Shown piece by piece: positions 1 to 7,902 of a stretch of 64,000 nucleotides of DNA (its first letter is position 1; the number at the start of each line of letters is the position of its first letter). Under the pieces are notes generated by a model, which was not told where the DNA came from, did not search any database, and was given only the letters and a program-made list of their open reading frames with translations. The DNA is from Microbulbifer celer (lineage in GTDB: Bacteria; Pseudomonadota; Gammaproteobacteria; Pseudomonadales; Cellvibrionaceae), in contig NZ_CP087715.1 of NCBI RefSeq assembly GCF_020991125.1, positions 620,001-684,000 of the forward strand, read 5' to 3'. The position numbers and the translations under genes were made by a program.

Positions 1-547
1 GTTCGGTGAGGGGGGCAGCCTGCAGCAGATCATCGAAGCTGCGCCAGGGGCCTGAATCCGGATTTTCGCCGTGTACCACCAGTACCCGCAGGGAGAGCGC
101 CACGCGGCGCACGTCGTCGACAATCTCACAGTAGTCGATGTCCCGGTGACGCCGGTCCACGATCACGGCACGGGCGTCGGTGCGTTTCAGTACCGATTCC
201 ATATCCAGCCGACCGCGACCCGCGGGCATAGGGCAGGCAATGGCACCGAGGGCCGCGCACGCCAGATCGATCGCGCACGACCGCCAGCTGTTGGCCATCT
301 GGTAGACAACGACATCGCCGTTGACGATACCGAGCTCCTTGAAACTGCCGGCAATCCTTTCTGCTGCCTCCCGCAACTGCGCGTAGCTGGTAATGCCGTC
401 GGGCTCCAGCACCGCCGGGGTATCCGGTAGGTCTCCCGCTTTGCTGCAGAACATTTGATACACACTGCGGTTAGGGTAGTAGCCCGCTTTTTTCCATTCT
501 TCCCGAAGGGTAGCGGGAACGAGATCCAAAAGGCCGGTGTGGTTCAT
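1..547 (-). CDS. AMP-dependent acyl-CoA synthetase/ligase, N-terminal part (cut by window edge)
   Basis: I translated this frame directly; it opens MNHTGLLDLVPATLREEW and stays open to base 1, giving about 182 residues. The N-terminal domain of the ANL adenylating superfamily is visible: an 'ITSYAQLREAAERIAGSFKELGI' type segment (residues about 53-75), then 'GDVVVYQMANS' and 'LGAIACPMP'. The P-loop and catalytic lysine lie beyond the edge, so substrate cannot be judged. The start ATG overlaps the stop of the upstream CoA-transferase gene in an ATGA arrangement (4 bp), so the two are probably translationally coupled. By context I infer that it activates a carboxylic acid as acyl-AMP for sulfur transfer, or makes a CoA ester; both are consistent with the family. 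Confidence 0.85.
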   Translation of the reverse strand, partial: MNHTGLLDLVPATLREEWKKAGYYPNRSVYQMFCSKAGDLPDTPAVLEPDGITSYAQLREAAERIAGSFKELGIVNGDVVVYQMANSWRSCAIDLACAALGAIACPMPAGRGRLDMESVLKRTDARAVIVDRRHRDIDYCEIVDDVRRVALSLRVLVVHGENPDSGPWRSFDDLLQAAPLTE

Positions 548-2295
548 GAGAATCTCCAGGGTGGGGTGACACGAGTGTAAGAATCCGTATGCAAGTCGCC
601 GTTAAAGTGCGATTGCTGCGGCAGATCGCGCAGATTTTCGATGACAAGGTTCCCGTATGCCTCTGCTAGTGGCGGTTCCAGCAGTGGCGTGTCCATACGG
701 CAGGCGTGCAGGTGGGGCTGGCCAAGCAGTGTGGCTGCGCCCAACAGCGAGGTGTTTGCCTCACCGCCGCGGTGACAGAAACTCCTGCTCAACAAGCCCA
801 GCAGCACGCCCTGGGCTGCGAGGATGCCGCCGAGCAGATCCAACGCGGTGAACAGGGTGCCGCCGCCGTGGCCTCCGGTGCGACCGATCAGGTCGGCCAG
901 GCCAGAGTAGGCCTGCACCGTGAAATCTGTGCCGGGGATATCCAGCGCACCGTCCAGCTGTCCCCAGGCCCCGGCGTGGGTGTACACAAGGCCGGGACTG
1001 GCCGCGGCCAGCTGCCGGTAATCCAGCCCCAATTCTTCTGCTTTGCCCGGGGCCCAGTTGTGCAGGAACACCTGCGCATCAGAAACCAGCTCCACCAGTT
1101 GCGCGCGCCCGGCTGCGCTCTTGATGTCGATCTCAATCACTTCTTTGTGGTGATTGAGGGCGTCGAAGCGCGCGGAGCAATCCGCCACCAGTGGCGGCAT
1201 ACCCCGCAATGGATCCCCGCCGGGTGGCTCTATGCGGATGACCCGCGCGCCGAGCAGGCTCAGCAGGTGTCCTGCCATCGGGCCCTGAATACGGCGGCAG
1301 GATTCCACCACCGTCAGTCCGCTCAGGGGCAGATCCTGCCCGCGGGGCGGCGGCAGTGGTGTATCGGTCGGCGTTGCCGGATGCAACTGCCAGGGGCCTG
1401 ATTGCAGCAGTTCCTCGACGTCGCTGTCGCGCGCGCGCTCCTCAATGGTGCGCTGTCGGCACAGGGCGACACCGGCCTCACTGCAGATGCGAGTGACCTG
1501 GGCGAAGCTCAGTTTCGCCAGACGCTTGTGCAGGCGTTCGGGCAGCGGACAGATACCTTTGGCATAGCGCTGCAGGAAGGACTGCCAGCCTCTGCCTGCT
1601 TCCACCGGTTCCAGTCCCAGCGCGTCGCACAGCCGGCGCCAGGGATCGGCGGAAAGCGTTTCCAGCTCGAAGCGCACGCCGTCCGCGGATCGGAACGGCG
1701 GCCGCAGCCCCGCGTCGTGGTGCCCGGGCAGGATTTCCTCCGCATCTTCCCCGGTGGTCGCACCGGCGAGGTACTGACCGGCGCAGAGCAACCCGGCGGA
1801 CGCCATGGATACCCGGCTGCGGGAAATGCCCAGGCCGCGGCGGCGTGCCAGAGCCGTTGCGAGGCAGGCCTGGAGTGCCAGCGTTGCGGAGACGGTAGAC
1901 AGGTAGGGCAGTGGAATCGGCTGAGCCTTACCTGTTGCCCGGCCGTGCACCGACATCAGTCCGGTAGCCGCCTGCAGGGTAGTTTCACAACCGGCGCGCT
2001 GTTCCGAATCGGACCAGAAGCTGAACCGGCATTCGACCGATTCAAAATCCGGTGTGATAAAAGTAAGGGGCAGGTTGGTGCTGGCATCCATCAGGGAGTG
2101 GTTCTCCACCTGGATGCCCAGCGCCCGGCATTGGAAGAGCAGTGCGTTGACCACCGGCTGCAGTGCCGGTGAGGCGTGCTGAAAGTTGCCGACGATCGCG
2201 CAATTGGAGAAAAAATTATTGATGTCCACAATGACTGAAGCCGTTTGAATCGTTGTGAAAGAAAGTACGCTGGAAAGGCGTTCCTTTGCTTTCAT
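544..2295 (-). CDS. Class III CoA-transferase (CaiB/BaiF family), fused form
   Basis: A 583-residue protein whose second half (from about residue 325, 'SGLTVVESCRRIQGPMAG') is a clear CaiB/BaiF Rossmann domain with 'LLGARVIRIEPPGGDPLRG'. The motif GTDFTVQAYSGL carries the expected catalytic aspartate (Asp457). The first 310 residues are degenerate but contain an alanine-rich stretch (about 130-165) resembling the linker and small-domain part of the family, so this looks like a permuted or tandem-half fusion rather than the usual ~400-residue enzyme. The chosen ATG has GAGGAA directly against it with no spacing; a downstream GTG (residue 23) is an alternative start. It overlaps the ligase gene by 4 bp. 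Thioquinolobactin-type clusters also carry a CoA-transferase-like gene as I recall, but the role here is inferred. Confidence 0.85.
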   Translation of the reverse strand: MKAKERLSSVLSFTTIQTASVIVDINNFFSNCAIVGNFQHASPALQPVVNALLFQCRALGIQVENHSLMDASTNLPLTFITPDFESVECRFSFWSDSEQRAGCETTLQAATGLMSVHGRATGKAQPIPLPYLSTVSATLALQACLATALARRRGLGISRSRVSMASAGLLCAGQYLAGATTGEDAEEILPGHHDAGLRPPFRSADGVRFELETLSADPWRRLCDALGLEPVEAGRGWQSFLQRYAKGICPLPERLHKRLAKLSFAQVTRICSEAGVALCRQRTIEERARDSDVEELLQSGPWQLHPATPTDTPLPPPRGQDLPLSGLTVVESCRRIQGPMAGHLLSLLGARVIRIEPPGGDPLRGMPPLVADCSARFDALNHHKEVIEIDIKSAAGRAQLVELVSDAQVFLHNWAPGKAEELGLDYRQLAAASPGLVYTHAGAWGQLDGALDIPGTDFTVQAYSGLADLIGRTGGHGGGTLFTALDLLGGILAAQGVLLGLLSRSFCHRGGEANTSLLGAATLLGQPHLHACRMDTPLLEPPLAEAYGNLVIENLRDLPQQSHFNGDLHTDSYTRVTPPWRFS

Positions 2296-2460
2296 TTCCT
2301 CAACGGAAAAATGTCATTTGGTGAGCTTTCCACTATGGCAAGTCGCGAACACGGGTGGTTGCCGAATTGAATATTCGTTTTATGGATTGCACTTCTGGAG
2401 AGTGGGAGATAGGGGAGGGAGGTGTGTGAGGGGCGAAAGGGAAGAGAGATGAGAAAGGCT

Positions 2461-2480
2461 GCGGGGCAGACCTGCCCCGC
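2461..2480 (-). terminator. Perfect hairpin after the sulfur-carrier gene (terminator or attenuator)
   Basis: GCGGGGCAG-AC-CTGCCCCGC forms a perfect 9-bp inverted repeat 7 bases past the stop of the sulfur-carrier gene. Read on the minus strand it is followed by a pyrimidine-rich but not pure T tract (agcctttctcatctctcttcc). It could end the moeZ-JAMM-carrier transcript or only reduce read-through into the CoA-transferase gene. Confidence 0.5.
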
Positions 2481-2487
2481 GGGACAC

Positions 2488-2760
2488 TCAACCGCCGGCA
2501 ACCGCCGGTAGAATGGTGATGGTATCACTGGGGGAGACGGCGGTGGAGAGTTTTTCCTGAAAACGAATATCATCTTCATTGACATAAATATTCATGAATT
2601 TGTGGACCTCTTCGCCGCTCATCAGGCGCTCCCTGATTCCGGGGTATTGTTGCTCGAGGTTTTCAATGACCTCCCCGATGGTTCCGCCCGTCGTTTCCAC
2701 TTCTTTCTGTTCTCCGGTAAGCGCGCGCAGAAGTGTTGGGATTTTGACTTTAATGGTCAT
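2488..2760 (-). CDS. CysO/ThiS/MoaD-like sulfur carrier protein
   Basis: A 90-residue ubiquitin-fold protein beginning MTIKVKIPTLLRALTGEQ and ending ILPAVAGG, with the C-terminal di-glycine that receives sulfur. The pattern 'PTLLR..TG.QK.VE..G.TIGEVI..LE..YPGI..RLM' closely matches what I recall of mycobacterial CysO, which is activated by MoeZ and processed by the JAMM protease Mec. All three partners are encoded here in order. The stop codon follows the GG directly, so no C-terminal trimming is needed, unlike the QbsE type of thioquinolobactin synthesis, which carries extra residues. Inferred role: carries a thiocarboxylate that supplies sulfur to an activated carboxylic acid or to an amino acid acceptor. 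Confidence 0.92.
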   Translation of the reverse strand: MTIKVKIPTLLRALTGEQKEVETTGGTIGEVIENLEQQYPGIRERLMSGEEVHKFMNIYVNEDDIRFQEKLSTAVSPSDTITILPAVAGG

Positions 2761-2834
2761 GCTTGTTTCCTTTTTTCAGTGTGCGTTGCGATAAAACGCT
2801 GCGAGTAAATACGCGTTTGTGACGACTGCCTTGT

Positions 2835-3245
2835 TCACCTGTCGCTAAGTACGCGAGTGGCTTCCTCACTGACGCGCCCGTTGATGATGCGGTAACTGCG
2901 CACTTCGCCGCGGCTCTGTGTGGCCGTGGATACCAGCAGGTAGTGGACCTGGGGATCCCACGCATGCTGGATGTCTTCGCGGCTCGGAAATGCCCTACTG
3001 TGCGTGTGGGAGTGGTAGAACGCCAGCGGGGTTTCCTCGCGGTCTTCCATTTCCTGCCAGACGCGAAGCTGTTGTCGGGGGTCGAACTGGAAGAAGGTTT
3101 CCGAGCGCGCGGCATTGTCCATTTGGATCAGGCGGTGTTGGCTGCCGTCGCGCCCAGCGGCGATAATGCCGCAGGCTTCCAGCGGGTGCTCGCGGTATGC
3201 GTGTTCGAGGATGGCCTGAACATGGGATTCCTGAATCTTCAACAT
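2835..3245 (-). CDS. JAMM/MPN+ zinc metalloprotease (Mec/QbsD-like)
   Basis: 136 residues with a complete JAMM active site: Glu23 (HPLEACG), then His78-Ser-His80 and Ser88..Asp91 in 'HSHTHSRAFPSREDIQHA'. Bacterial members work with small ubiquitin-like sulfur carriers: Mec cleaves the CysO-cysteine adduct, and QbsD trims residues after the di-glycine. Because the carrier encoded just downstream already ends in GG, the adduct-hydrolysing role fits better. It lies 25 bp after the MoeZ-like gene and 74 bp before the carrier gene, all on the same strand, so co-transcription is likely. Confidence 0.92.
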   Translation of the reverse strand: MLKIQESHVQAILEHAYREHPLEACGIIAAGRDGSQHRLIQMDNAARSETFFQFDPRQQLRVWQEMEDREETPLAFYHSHTHSRAFPSREDIQHAWDPQVHYLLVSTATQSRGEVRSYRIINGRVSEEATRVLSDR

Positions 3246-3270
3246 AACGGTGTCCTAAGTGTGAGCTAGG

Positions 3271-4440
3271 TCAGTACGCGGCTAACTCGGAATCGACTTC
3301 CCGTATCCAGGACAGGATGCCACCCTCCAGGTTATGCAGTTTGGTAAACCCCTTTTCCTGCAGAGCGAGCAGTGCCTGGCGCGAGCGCCCTCCCGCCTTG
3401 CAGTGCAGTATTAGCGGAGTTTCCTTGTCGATCCGTTCAAGACCGCGTCCGGCAAGCAGCTCCGCCAGGGGAATCGATATTGAACCTTCAATTTGACAGA
3501 TTTCCCGCTCGCGCTGTTCGCGCACGTCTACCAGAAGGTGCGGATGTCCTTCGTGGCGCAGTTGCTTAAACGCTTGCACGCTGATGCCGGGCACTTCTGG
3601 CGTCGCTTCCGGCTCGCGATGGAGTCCACAGAAAAACTCGTAATCTTCCAGCCGGGTGATGGCGCGGCGCTCCGGATTGCGGCGGATGGGGAGTGTGCGG
3701 TAGCTCATATCCAGCGCGTCATACACCATCAGGCGACCCAGCAACGGGGTGCCGATACCGGTGAGGAGTTTGATGGCTTCGGTCGCCATGATGGACCCGA
3801 TTGAGGCGCACAGGATACCCAGCACACCGCCCTCGGAGCATGATGGGGCATGTTCCGGTGGTGGCGGTTCCGGGTAGAGGTCGCGATAGTTGAGGCCGAG
3901 GCCGTCCGGGGCGTTTTCCCAGAACACAGATGCCTGGCCCTCAAAGCGGAATATGGAACCCCACACGTAGGGTTTTCCTGCCAGCACACAGGCGTCGTTG
4001 ACCAGATAGCGCGTGGCGAAATTGTCAGTGCCGTCAACCACCAGGTCATAACGGGAGATGATATCTTCGGCATTGTCCACTTCGAGGCGCTGATCGTGGA
4101 TCTCGACGGTAACAAACGGATTGATTTCACACAGCGTATCCCGCGCACTTTCCGATTTCTTACGGCCGACGTCGGACTCGCCGTGGATCACCTGGCGTTG
4201 CAGGTTAGAAACATCCACTCGATCAAATTCCACAATGCCAAGTGTGCCGACACCGGCGGCGGCCAGATAGAGCAGCGCCGGGGAGCCGAGTCCACCGGCG
4301 CCGACTACCAGCACACGGCTGTTTTTGAGGCGTTTCTGCCCCGGTAAACCGATATCGGGGAGTAGCAGGTGTCGGCTGTAGCGTTCGAGTTCCCGGTTGC
4401 TCAACGCCGCATCGGCCTCGACAAGAGGGGGGATTTTCAT
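3271..4440 (-). CDS. moeZ: MoeZ-like carrier-activating enzyme: ThiF/E1 domain plus rhodanese domain
   Basis: 389 residues from the chosen ATG, which has AAAGGCG about 6 bases upstream; an in-frame ATG 12 codons earlier (4476) lacks a well-placed ribosome site. Residues 15-270 are a ThiF/MoeB adenylation domain with GAGGLGSP (47-54), 'DGTDNFATR' and the SCSEGGVLG motif containing Cys201. Residues about 285-389 are a rhodanese domain with active-site loop CKAGGRS (Cys347). Such enzymes adenylate the carrier's C-terminal glycine and convert it to a thiocarboxylate through a rhodanese persulfide. The paired zinc-binding CxxC motifs of MoeB are not seen. It is the first gene of the minus-strand group and diverges from the receptor gene. 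Confidence 0.93.
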   Translation of the reverse strand: MKIPPLVEADAALSNRELERYSRHLLLPDIGLPGQKRLKNSRVLVVGAGGLGSPALLYLAAAGVGTLGIVEFDRVDVSNLQRQVIHGESDVGRKKSESARDTLCEINPFVTVEIHDQRLEVDNAEDIISRYDLVVDGTDNFATRYLVNDACVLAGKPYVWGSIFRFEGQASVFWENAPDGLGLNYRDLYPEPPPPEHAPSCSEGGVLGILCASIGSIMATEAIKLLTGIGTPLLGRLMVYDALDMSYRTLPIRRNPERRAITRLEDYEFFCGLHREPEATPEVPGISVQAFKQLRHEGHPHLLVDVREQREREICQIEGSISIPLAELLAGRGLERIDKETPLILHCKAGGRSRQALLALQEKGFTKLHNLEGGILSWIREVDSELAAY

Positions 4441-4656
4441 GATGTCGCCTTTCTTCGTCAGATTTTGCGCCATCAAACCGGCTTTGTTTCCTTGGCGCTA
4501 TCAAGTGTTGCGCGCTCAATTGTCATTTTGCGAACACCCATAGCGAAGCGTTGCCAATAGCGTTCTTGCCGTGAAAGTGCAGCGCTCTGCAGTTTGTAGG
4601 TTCCTTGGTGCCAACTTCCTATCATCGTCCGCCGCGTATAACTTCAGGAAGGCACA
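4441..4656. promoter_or_regulatory. Divergent promoter region between moeZ-like gene and receptor gene
   Basis: This 216-bp space must hold promoters for both arms of the cluster. The receptor gene has a strong ribosome site (CAGGAAGG, 5 bases before its ATG). I looked for a Fur-like GATAATGATAATCATTATC palindrome and did not find one, so control by iron is not evident from the sequence. No convincing -35/-10 pair was fixed. Confidence 0.4.
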
Positions 4657-6666
4657 ATGAAAGTACGGCGACTCTGCGTGTGGTTTGCGGCCATTATTCA
4701 GTTTACTGGCGCTGGCGTGGCGTTCGCGCAGGACGATGGTCGCGGCGCTTTGGAACAAGTGGAAGTTTCGGCTGATGCGGAAACAGAGGCCGCACAGGCG
4801 CAACCGGCACGCGGCGTTGTGGCGCTGCACCCGGCGCACGTCGCAGGGGCTGATCTCAGCGCACTGGAGGCGCGCATTGCCAATGTGGCGGTCGAGGAAT
4901 CCTCGGTGAAAACCCGTGTGGTGATACGAGGTATGTCGTCGATCGAGGCGGGGTTGCGGGACCCGGTGGGCTATGTGCTCGATGGGGTTTCCCTGCCACT
5001 GGGCGCCACACAGGCGCCCTATCGCCTGAATGTGGAGGCGATACAGGTGGAAAAGGGCGGTGAGAAAAACCAGCGTAGTGGCAATGCGCCGGCGGGAAGC
5101 ATCCGGGTTGAATCGCGTCTTCCCAGCGACGCACTTGCCGCCGGTACCGGTTACTCCCACCTATGGCGCGAAGGCGCGGCGGGTCGGGAACCATCGCGGG
5201 CTCTGCAGGTATCTGCCGGAGGCCCCGTGTCGGAACCCATGGCACTGGCCGTTGCACTCAGGCACCTGGACGGTAATCCACCGTTTGACAATCTGATGGC
5301 TGCGCGCAAACCCCAGTGGCGCGCGGAAACGGACACCGCTCATGTGGCCTGGTCCTATCGCATTAACAATCAGACCGACATCCGCTTAGACAGCCACTGG
5401 GAACAAGAGGAGCGCGGCCGTGCCACCATGCGCTATCTGGAAGGGCCTTTGGCCACGGAGCGCTTTTCGGTCAATTACGACACAAAAACCCGCGATGCGC
5501 AGAAAAAGACGGTTCATTCCCTGCGATTGGAGCGCGACCTCGACGGGCTGCAGCTGGCGTCGACCACCGGTGTCACCGGTTATCGGCAGGATTTTGTCAT
5601 GGACCTGGATGCCGGACCGATGAACACGCCACCGACGCTGTCTTCCCTGGAGGACCGCATGGTGTCGCAGGAGTTGCAACTGATGTCCGACGGGGCAGAC
5701 GCCGCCTGGGCGTGGTCACTGGGTACTTACCTATCCCGCGAGGATACCGACGTGGATATGACGATAGGTCCGCAGCGGTTACAGCGACAAACTTCTCTGG
5801 AAAACGAAAATGCAGCGGTGCTGGGGCGAGTGAATTTTTTTCCGCTCGACTCGCTGGAGCTGGGGGTAGGGGGGCGCATCGAGCACAGCCGCCAGTCGGG
5901 CAGGCAGATACTTGCGGGACCAGTCGATGGCGGTTACACCATGGACGAGGGGTACACCGCGACCTTACCCAGCCTCTCTGCGGTGTACCACTGGCGGGAG
6001 AATGAATCTGTCTACGCGAGTTATTACCATGGCTATTTACCCGGGGGCTACAATTATGCTGCCGCCAGCGGTCCGGAAACATTTTCCTACGGCCCGGAAA
6101 AAAGTCGCAGCGCGGAGGCGGGGTACCGCGGTGCGCTTTGGGGCGGGGAGATGGACCATACTATCGCGCTGTTTTACACCCGCTTCCGGAACAAACAGCT
6201 GGTGGATTTTCTGCCCGGCGGTTTACAGACGATTTCCAATGCCGGTGTGGCGGATATACACGGCGTTGAGTACAACCTGAATGCGCCGCTGAGTGATCGC
6301 CTGACACTGCAGGCAAACCTCGGTTACCAGCACTCGGAAATCGAGGGCGATCGTATGACCTACACGCCCGAGTACACCTCGTCCCTGCTGCTGGATTACC
6401 GCTATTCCGCTGCGTGGACGGCGGAAATATCTGCGCACCATTCCAGTGGTTTTTATTTCGATCGACAGAATACCCTGGAGCAGCCGGAATACACCGTGGT
6501 AAATCTCCGTTTGCGCTATGCTCTCGGGGATATTCACGGTGCCGTCTCCATTGGCAATATTTTCGACGAAGTTGTTTATAGCCGCGCGTTGCGGACGACG
6601 GCCGGCGTGCTGGTGGAAGACAGCCGACCGCGCACGCTCGCTTTCTCAATTGGATACAGGATCTAG
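4657..6666 (+). CDS. TonB-dependent outer-membrane receptor, metallophore type
   Basis: 669 residues with a signal peptide (about 1-25, ending GVAFAQ), a plug domain (about 45-165, with 'VKTRVVIRGMSSIEAGLRDPVGYVLDGV') and a C-terminal 22-strand barrel; 'YASYYHGYLPGGYN' and the final aromatic-poor strand ending SIGYRI are typical of siderophore receptors. Length suits a receptor without an N-terminal signalling extension, so transcription control through a FecR partner is unlikely. It diverges from the sulfur-carrier operon and lies 6 bp before a methyltransferase gene, so it probably imports the metal complex of the product made by this cluster. The ligand cannot be read from sequence. Confidence 0.92.
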   Translation: MKVRRLCVWFAAIIQFTGAGVAFAQDDGRGALEQVEVSADAETEAAQAQPARGVVALHPAHVAGADLSALEARIANVAVEESSVKTRVVIRGMSSIEAGLRDPVGYVLDGVSLPLGATQAPYRLNVEAIQVEKGGEKNQRSGNAPAGSIRVESRLPSDALAAGTGYSHLWREGAAGREPSRALQVSAGGPVSEPMALAVALRHLDGNPPFDNLMAARKPQWRAETDTAHVAWSYRINNQTDIRLDSHWEQEERGRATMRYLEGPLATERFSVNYDTKTRDAQKKTVHSLRLERDLDGLQLASTTGVTGYRQDFVMDLDAGPMNTPPTLSSLEDRMVSQELQLMSDGADAAWAWSLGTYLSREDTDVDMTIGPQRLQRQTSLENENAAVLGRVNFFPLDSLELGVGGRIEHSRQSGRQILAGPVDGGYTMDEGYTATLPSLSAVYHWRENESVYASYYHGYLPGGYNYAAASGPETFSYGPEKSRSAEAGYRGALWGGEMDHTIALFYTRFRNKQLVDFLPGGLQTISNAGVADIHGVEYNLNAPLSDRLTLQANLGYQHSEIEGDRMTYTPEYTSSLLLDYRYSAAWTAEISAHHSSGFYFDRQNTLEQPEYTVVNLRLRYALGDIHGAVSIGNIFDEVVYSRALRTTAGVLVEDSRPRTLAFSIGYRI

Positions 6667-6672
6667 CGCCCT

Positions 6673-7692
6673 ATGGCTATCGCCGTTGCCCCGGCTGCCC
6701 GTTACGGCAGCGATGCCCAGTATCGCCTCTTCGATCTATTGACCGCTCCGCTGCGCTGGGAAGTGCTGGCTGTTGCGCTGGAGTTGGGTATTTTCGATGA
6801 CCTGGCAACCCCGCGCACCGCGGGTGAACTCGCGCAGCAGTATGTACTCGACGGCGAGGGAACCGAACTGCTGCTCAATGCGCTGGTGTCGCTCGGCGTA
6901 GTCGGTAAACAAGAGGGGGGCTATTGTGTCGACGGCGGTTTTGCTCCACTGCTGACATCCACTTCCGATGTTTCCATGTCCAGTCTGCTGACCTATCTGG
7001 GGGAAGTCCGGCACGTGAGTGCCGACAACATCATCGCGCTCCTTCGCGACAAACAGCAGGTGCAGACGGGGCCGGAAATGGTCCGTCCGGAATATTGGTC
7101 CCGGGCAGTGCGTGGACTGCGTTCCTTTCACCACTCGATAAGAAACCCGATTGTGATGGATATCTTGAGTGGGTTGCCCTGTTGGCCGGATGTCAAAAAA
7201 TTACTCGATCTGGGTGCCGGATCGGAGAGCCTGGCGCAGGATATCTGCGCCGCGAGGCCGGATATCGACACTGTAATATTCGACCTGCCCGGGGTAGTGG
7301 ACAATCTCAAGCGGCGGATTGCCGACGACGCTCGGATAAAGCTGCGTGGGGGGGACATGAACTGCGATGATCTGGGGACCGGCTATGACCTGATCTGGGC
7401 TTCCATGGTTTTTTACTACGCCCGCGACCTGACGTCTGTCATGGGGCGGATACGCCGGGCGCTGCGACCGGGTGGGGTGCTGATCAGTTTTCACGAAGAG
7501 CTCAACGATGACCGCACTGCACCCGAGTTTCACGTATTGGGGCGGTTGCACGCCGAGTTGAAATCCGGCCCCCTGTCTGTCGAACGGGGTTGTGTTCGCG
7601 CCGCGGCGGCAGAGGCCGGATTTCTCAATGTGCAATCGTTCAGCCTGGAAACGCCGTTCGGACAGATGGAGTTGGTGATCGGTACCGCGTGA
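6673..7692 (+). CDS. SAM-dependent O-methyltransferase (HIOMT/plant-OMT-like)
   Basis: 339 residues. Residues about 15-100 form the winged-helix dimerisation domain of small-molecule O-methyltransferases ('FDLLTAPLRWEVLAVALELGIF'), and residues about 170-335 form the Rossmann catalytic domain with SAM motif LLDLGAGSE, acidic 'VIFDLPGVV' and 'RRALRPGGVLISF'. The gene starts 6 bp after the receptor stop, implying one transcript. Methylation of a hydroxyl on an aromatic scaffold would match the 4-methoxy group of thioquinolobactin, where the ligase QbsL carries a methyltransferase domain as I recall; the true substrate here is unknown. Confidence 0.88.
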   Translation: MAIAVAPAARYGSDAQYRLFDLLTAPLRWEVLAVALELGIFDDLATPRTAGELAQQYVLDGEGTELLLNALVSLGVVGKQEGGYCVDGGFAPLLTSTSDVSMSSLLTYLGEVRHVSADNIIALLRDKQQVQTGPEMVRPEYWSRAVRGLRSFHHSIRNPIVMDILSGLPCWPDVKKLLDLGAGSESLAQDICAARPDIDTVIFDLPGVVDNLKRRIADDARIKLRGGDMNCDDLGTGYDLIWASMVFYYARDLTSVMGRIRRALRPGGVLISFHEELNDDRTAPEFHVLGRLHAELKSGPLSVERGCVRAAAAEAGFLNVQSFSLETPFGQMELVIGTA

Positions 7693-7902
7693 TGGGCTCT
7701 CATGCGCGGTGAGACGGGAGCGGCTGGTTGTGTGCGCGCTACTTCCGTTGTAGCGCGTCAGGAAAATTCTGAAGTGCGTTGTGTCAGTTTTTCTTCCGAC
7801 CACCGATGGAAGCCTGCTGCTGCGTGGGACTGTCCAGACAGAAACTGCACCATTTGCGTTAACATGGCGGTTTTCTCGAATTGGACAGATGGGCGTTGAT
7901 CT

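Noticed and set aside
4441..4476. Earlier in-frame ATG for the MoeZ-like gene
   Set aside because: Its AGGA lies too far upstream, whereas ATG 4440 has a well-placed AAAGGCG and gives a normal N-terminus.
7702..7899. 65-codon open frame between the methyltransferase gene and sbcB
   Set aside because: No ribosome site, Trp/Cys-rich composition unlike its neighbours and no recognisable motif; treated as non-coding.
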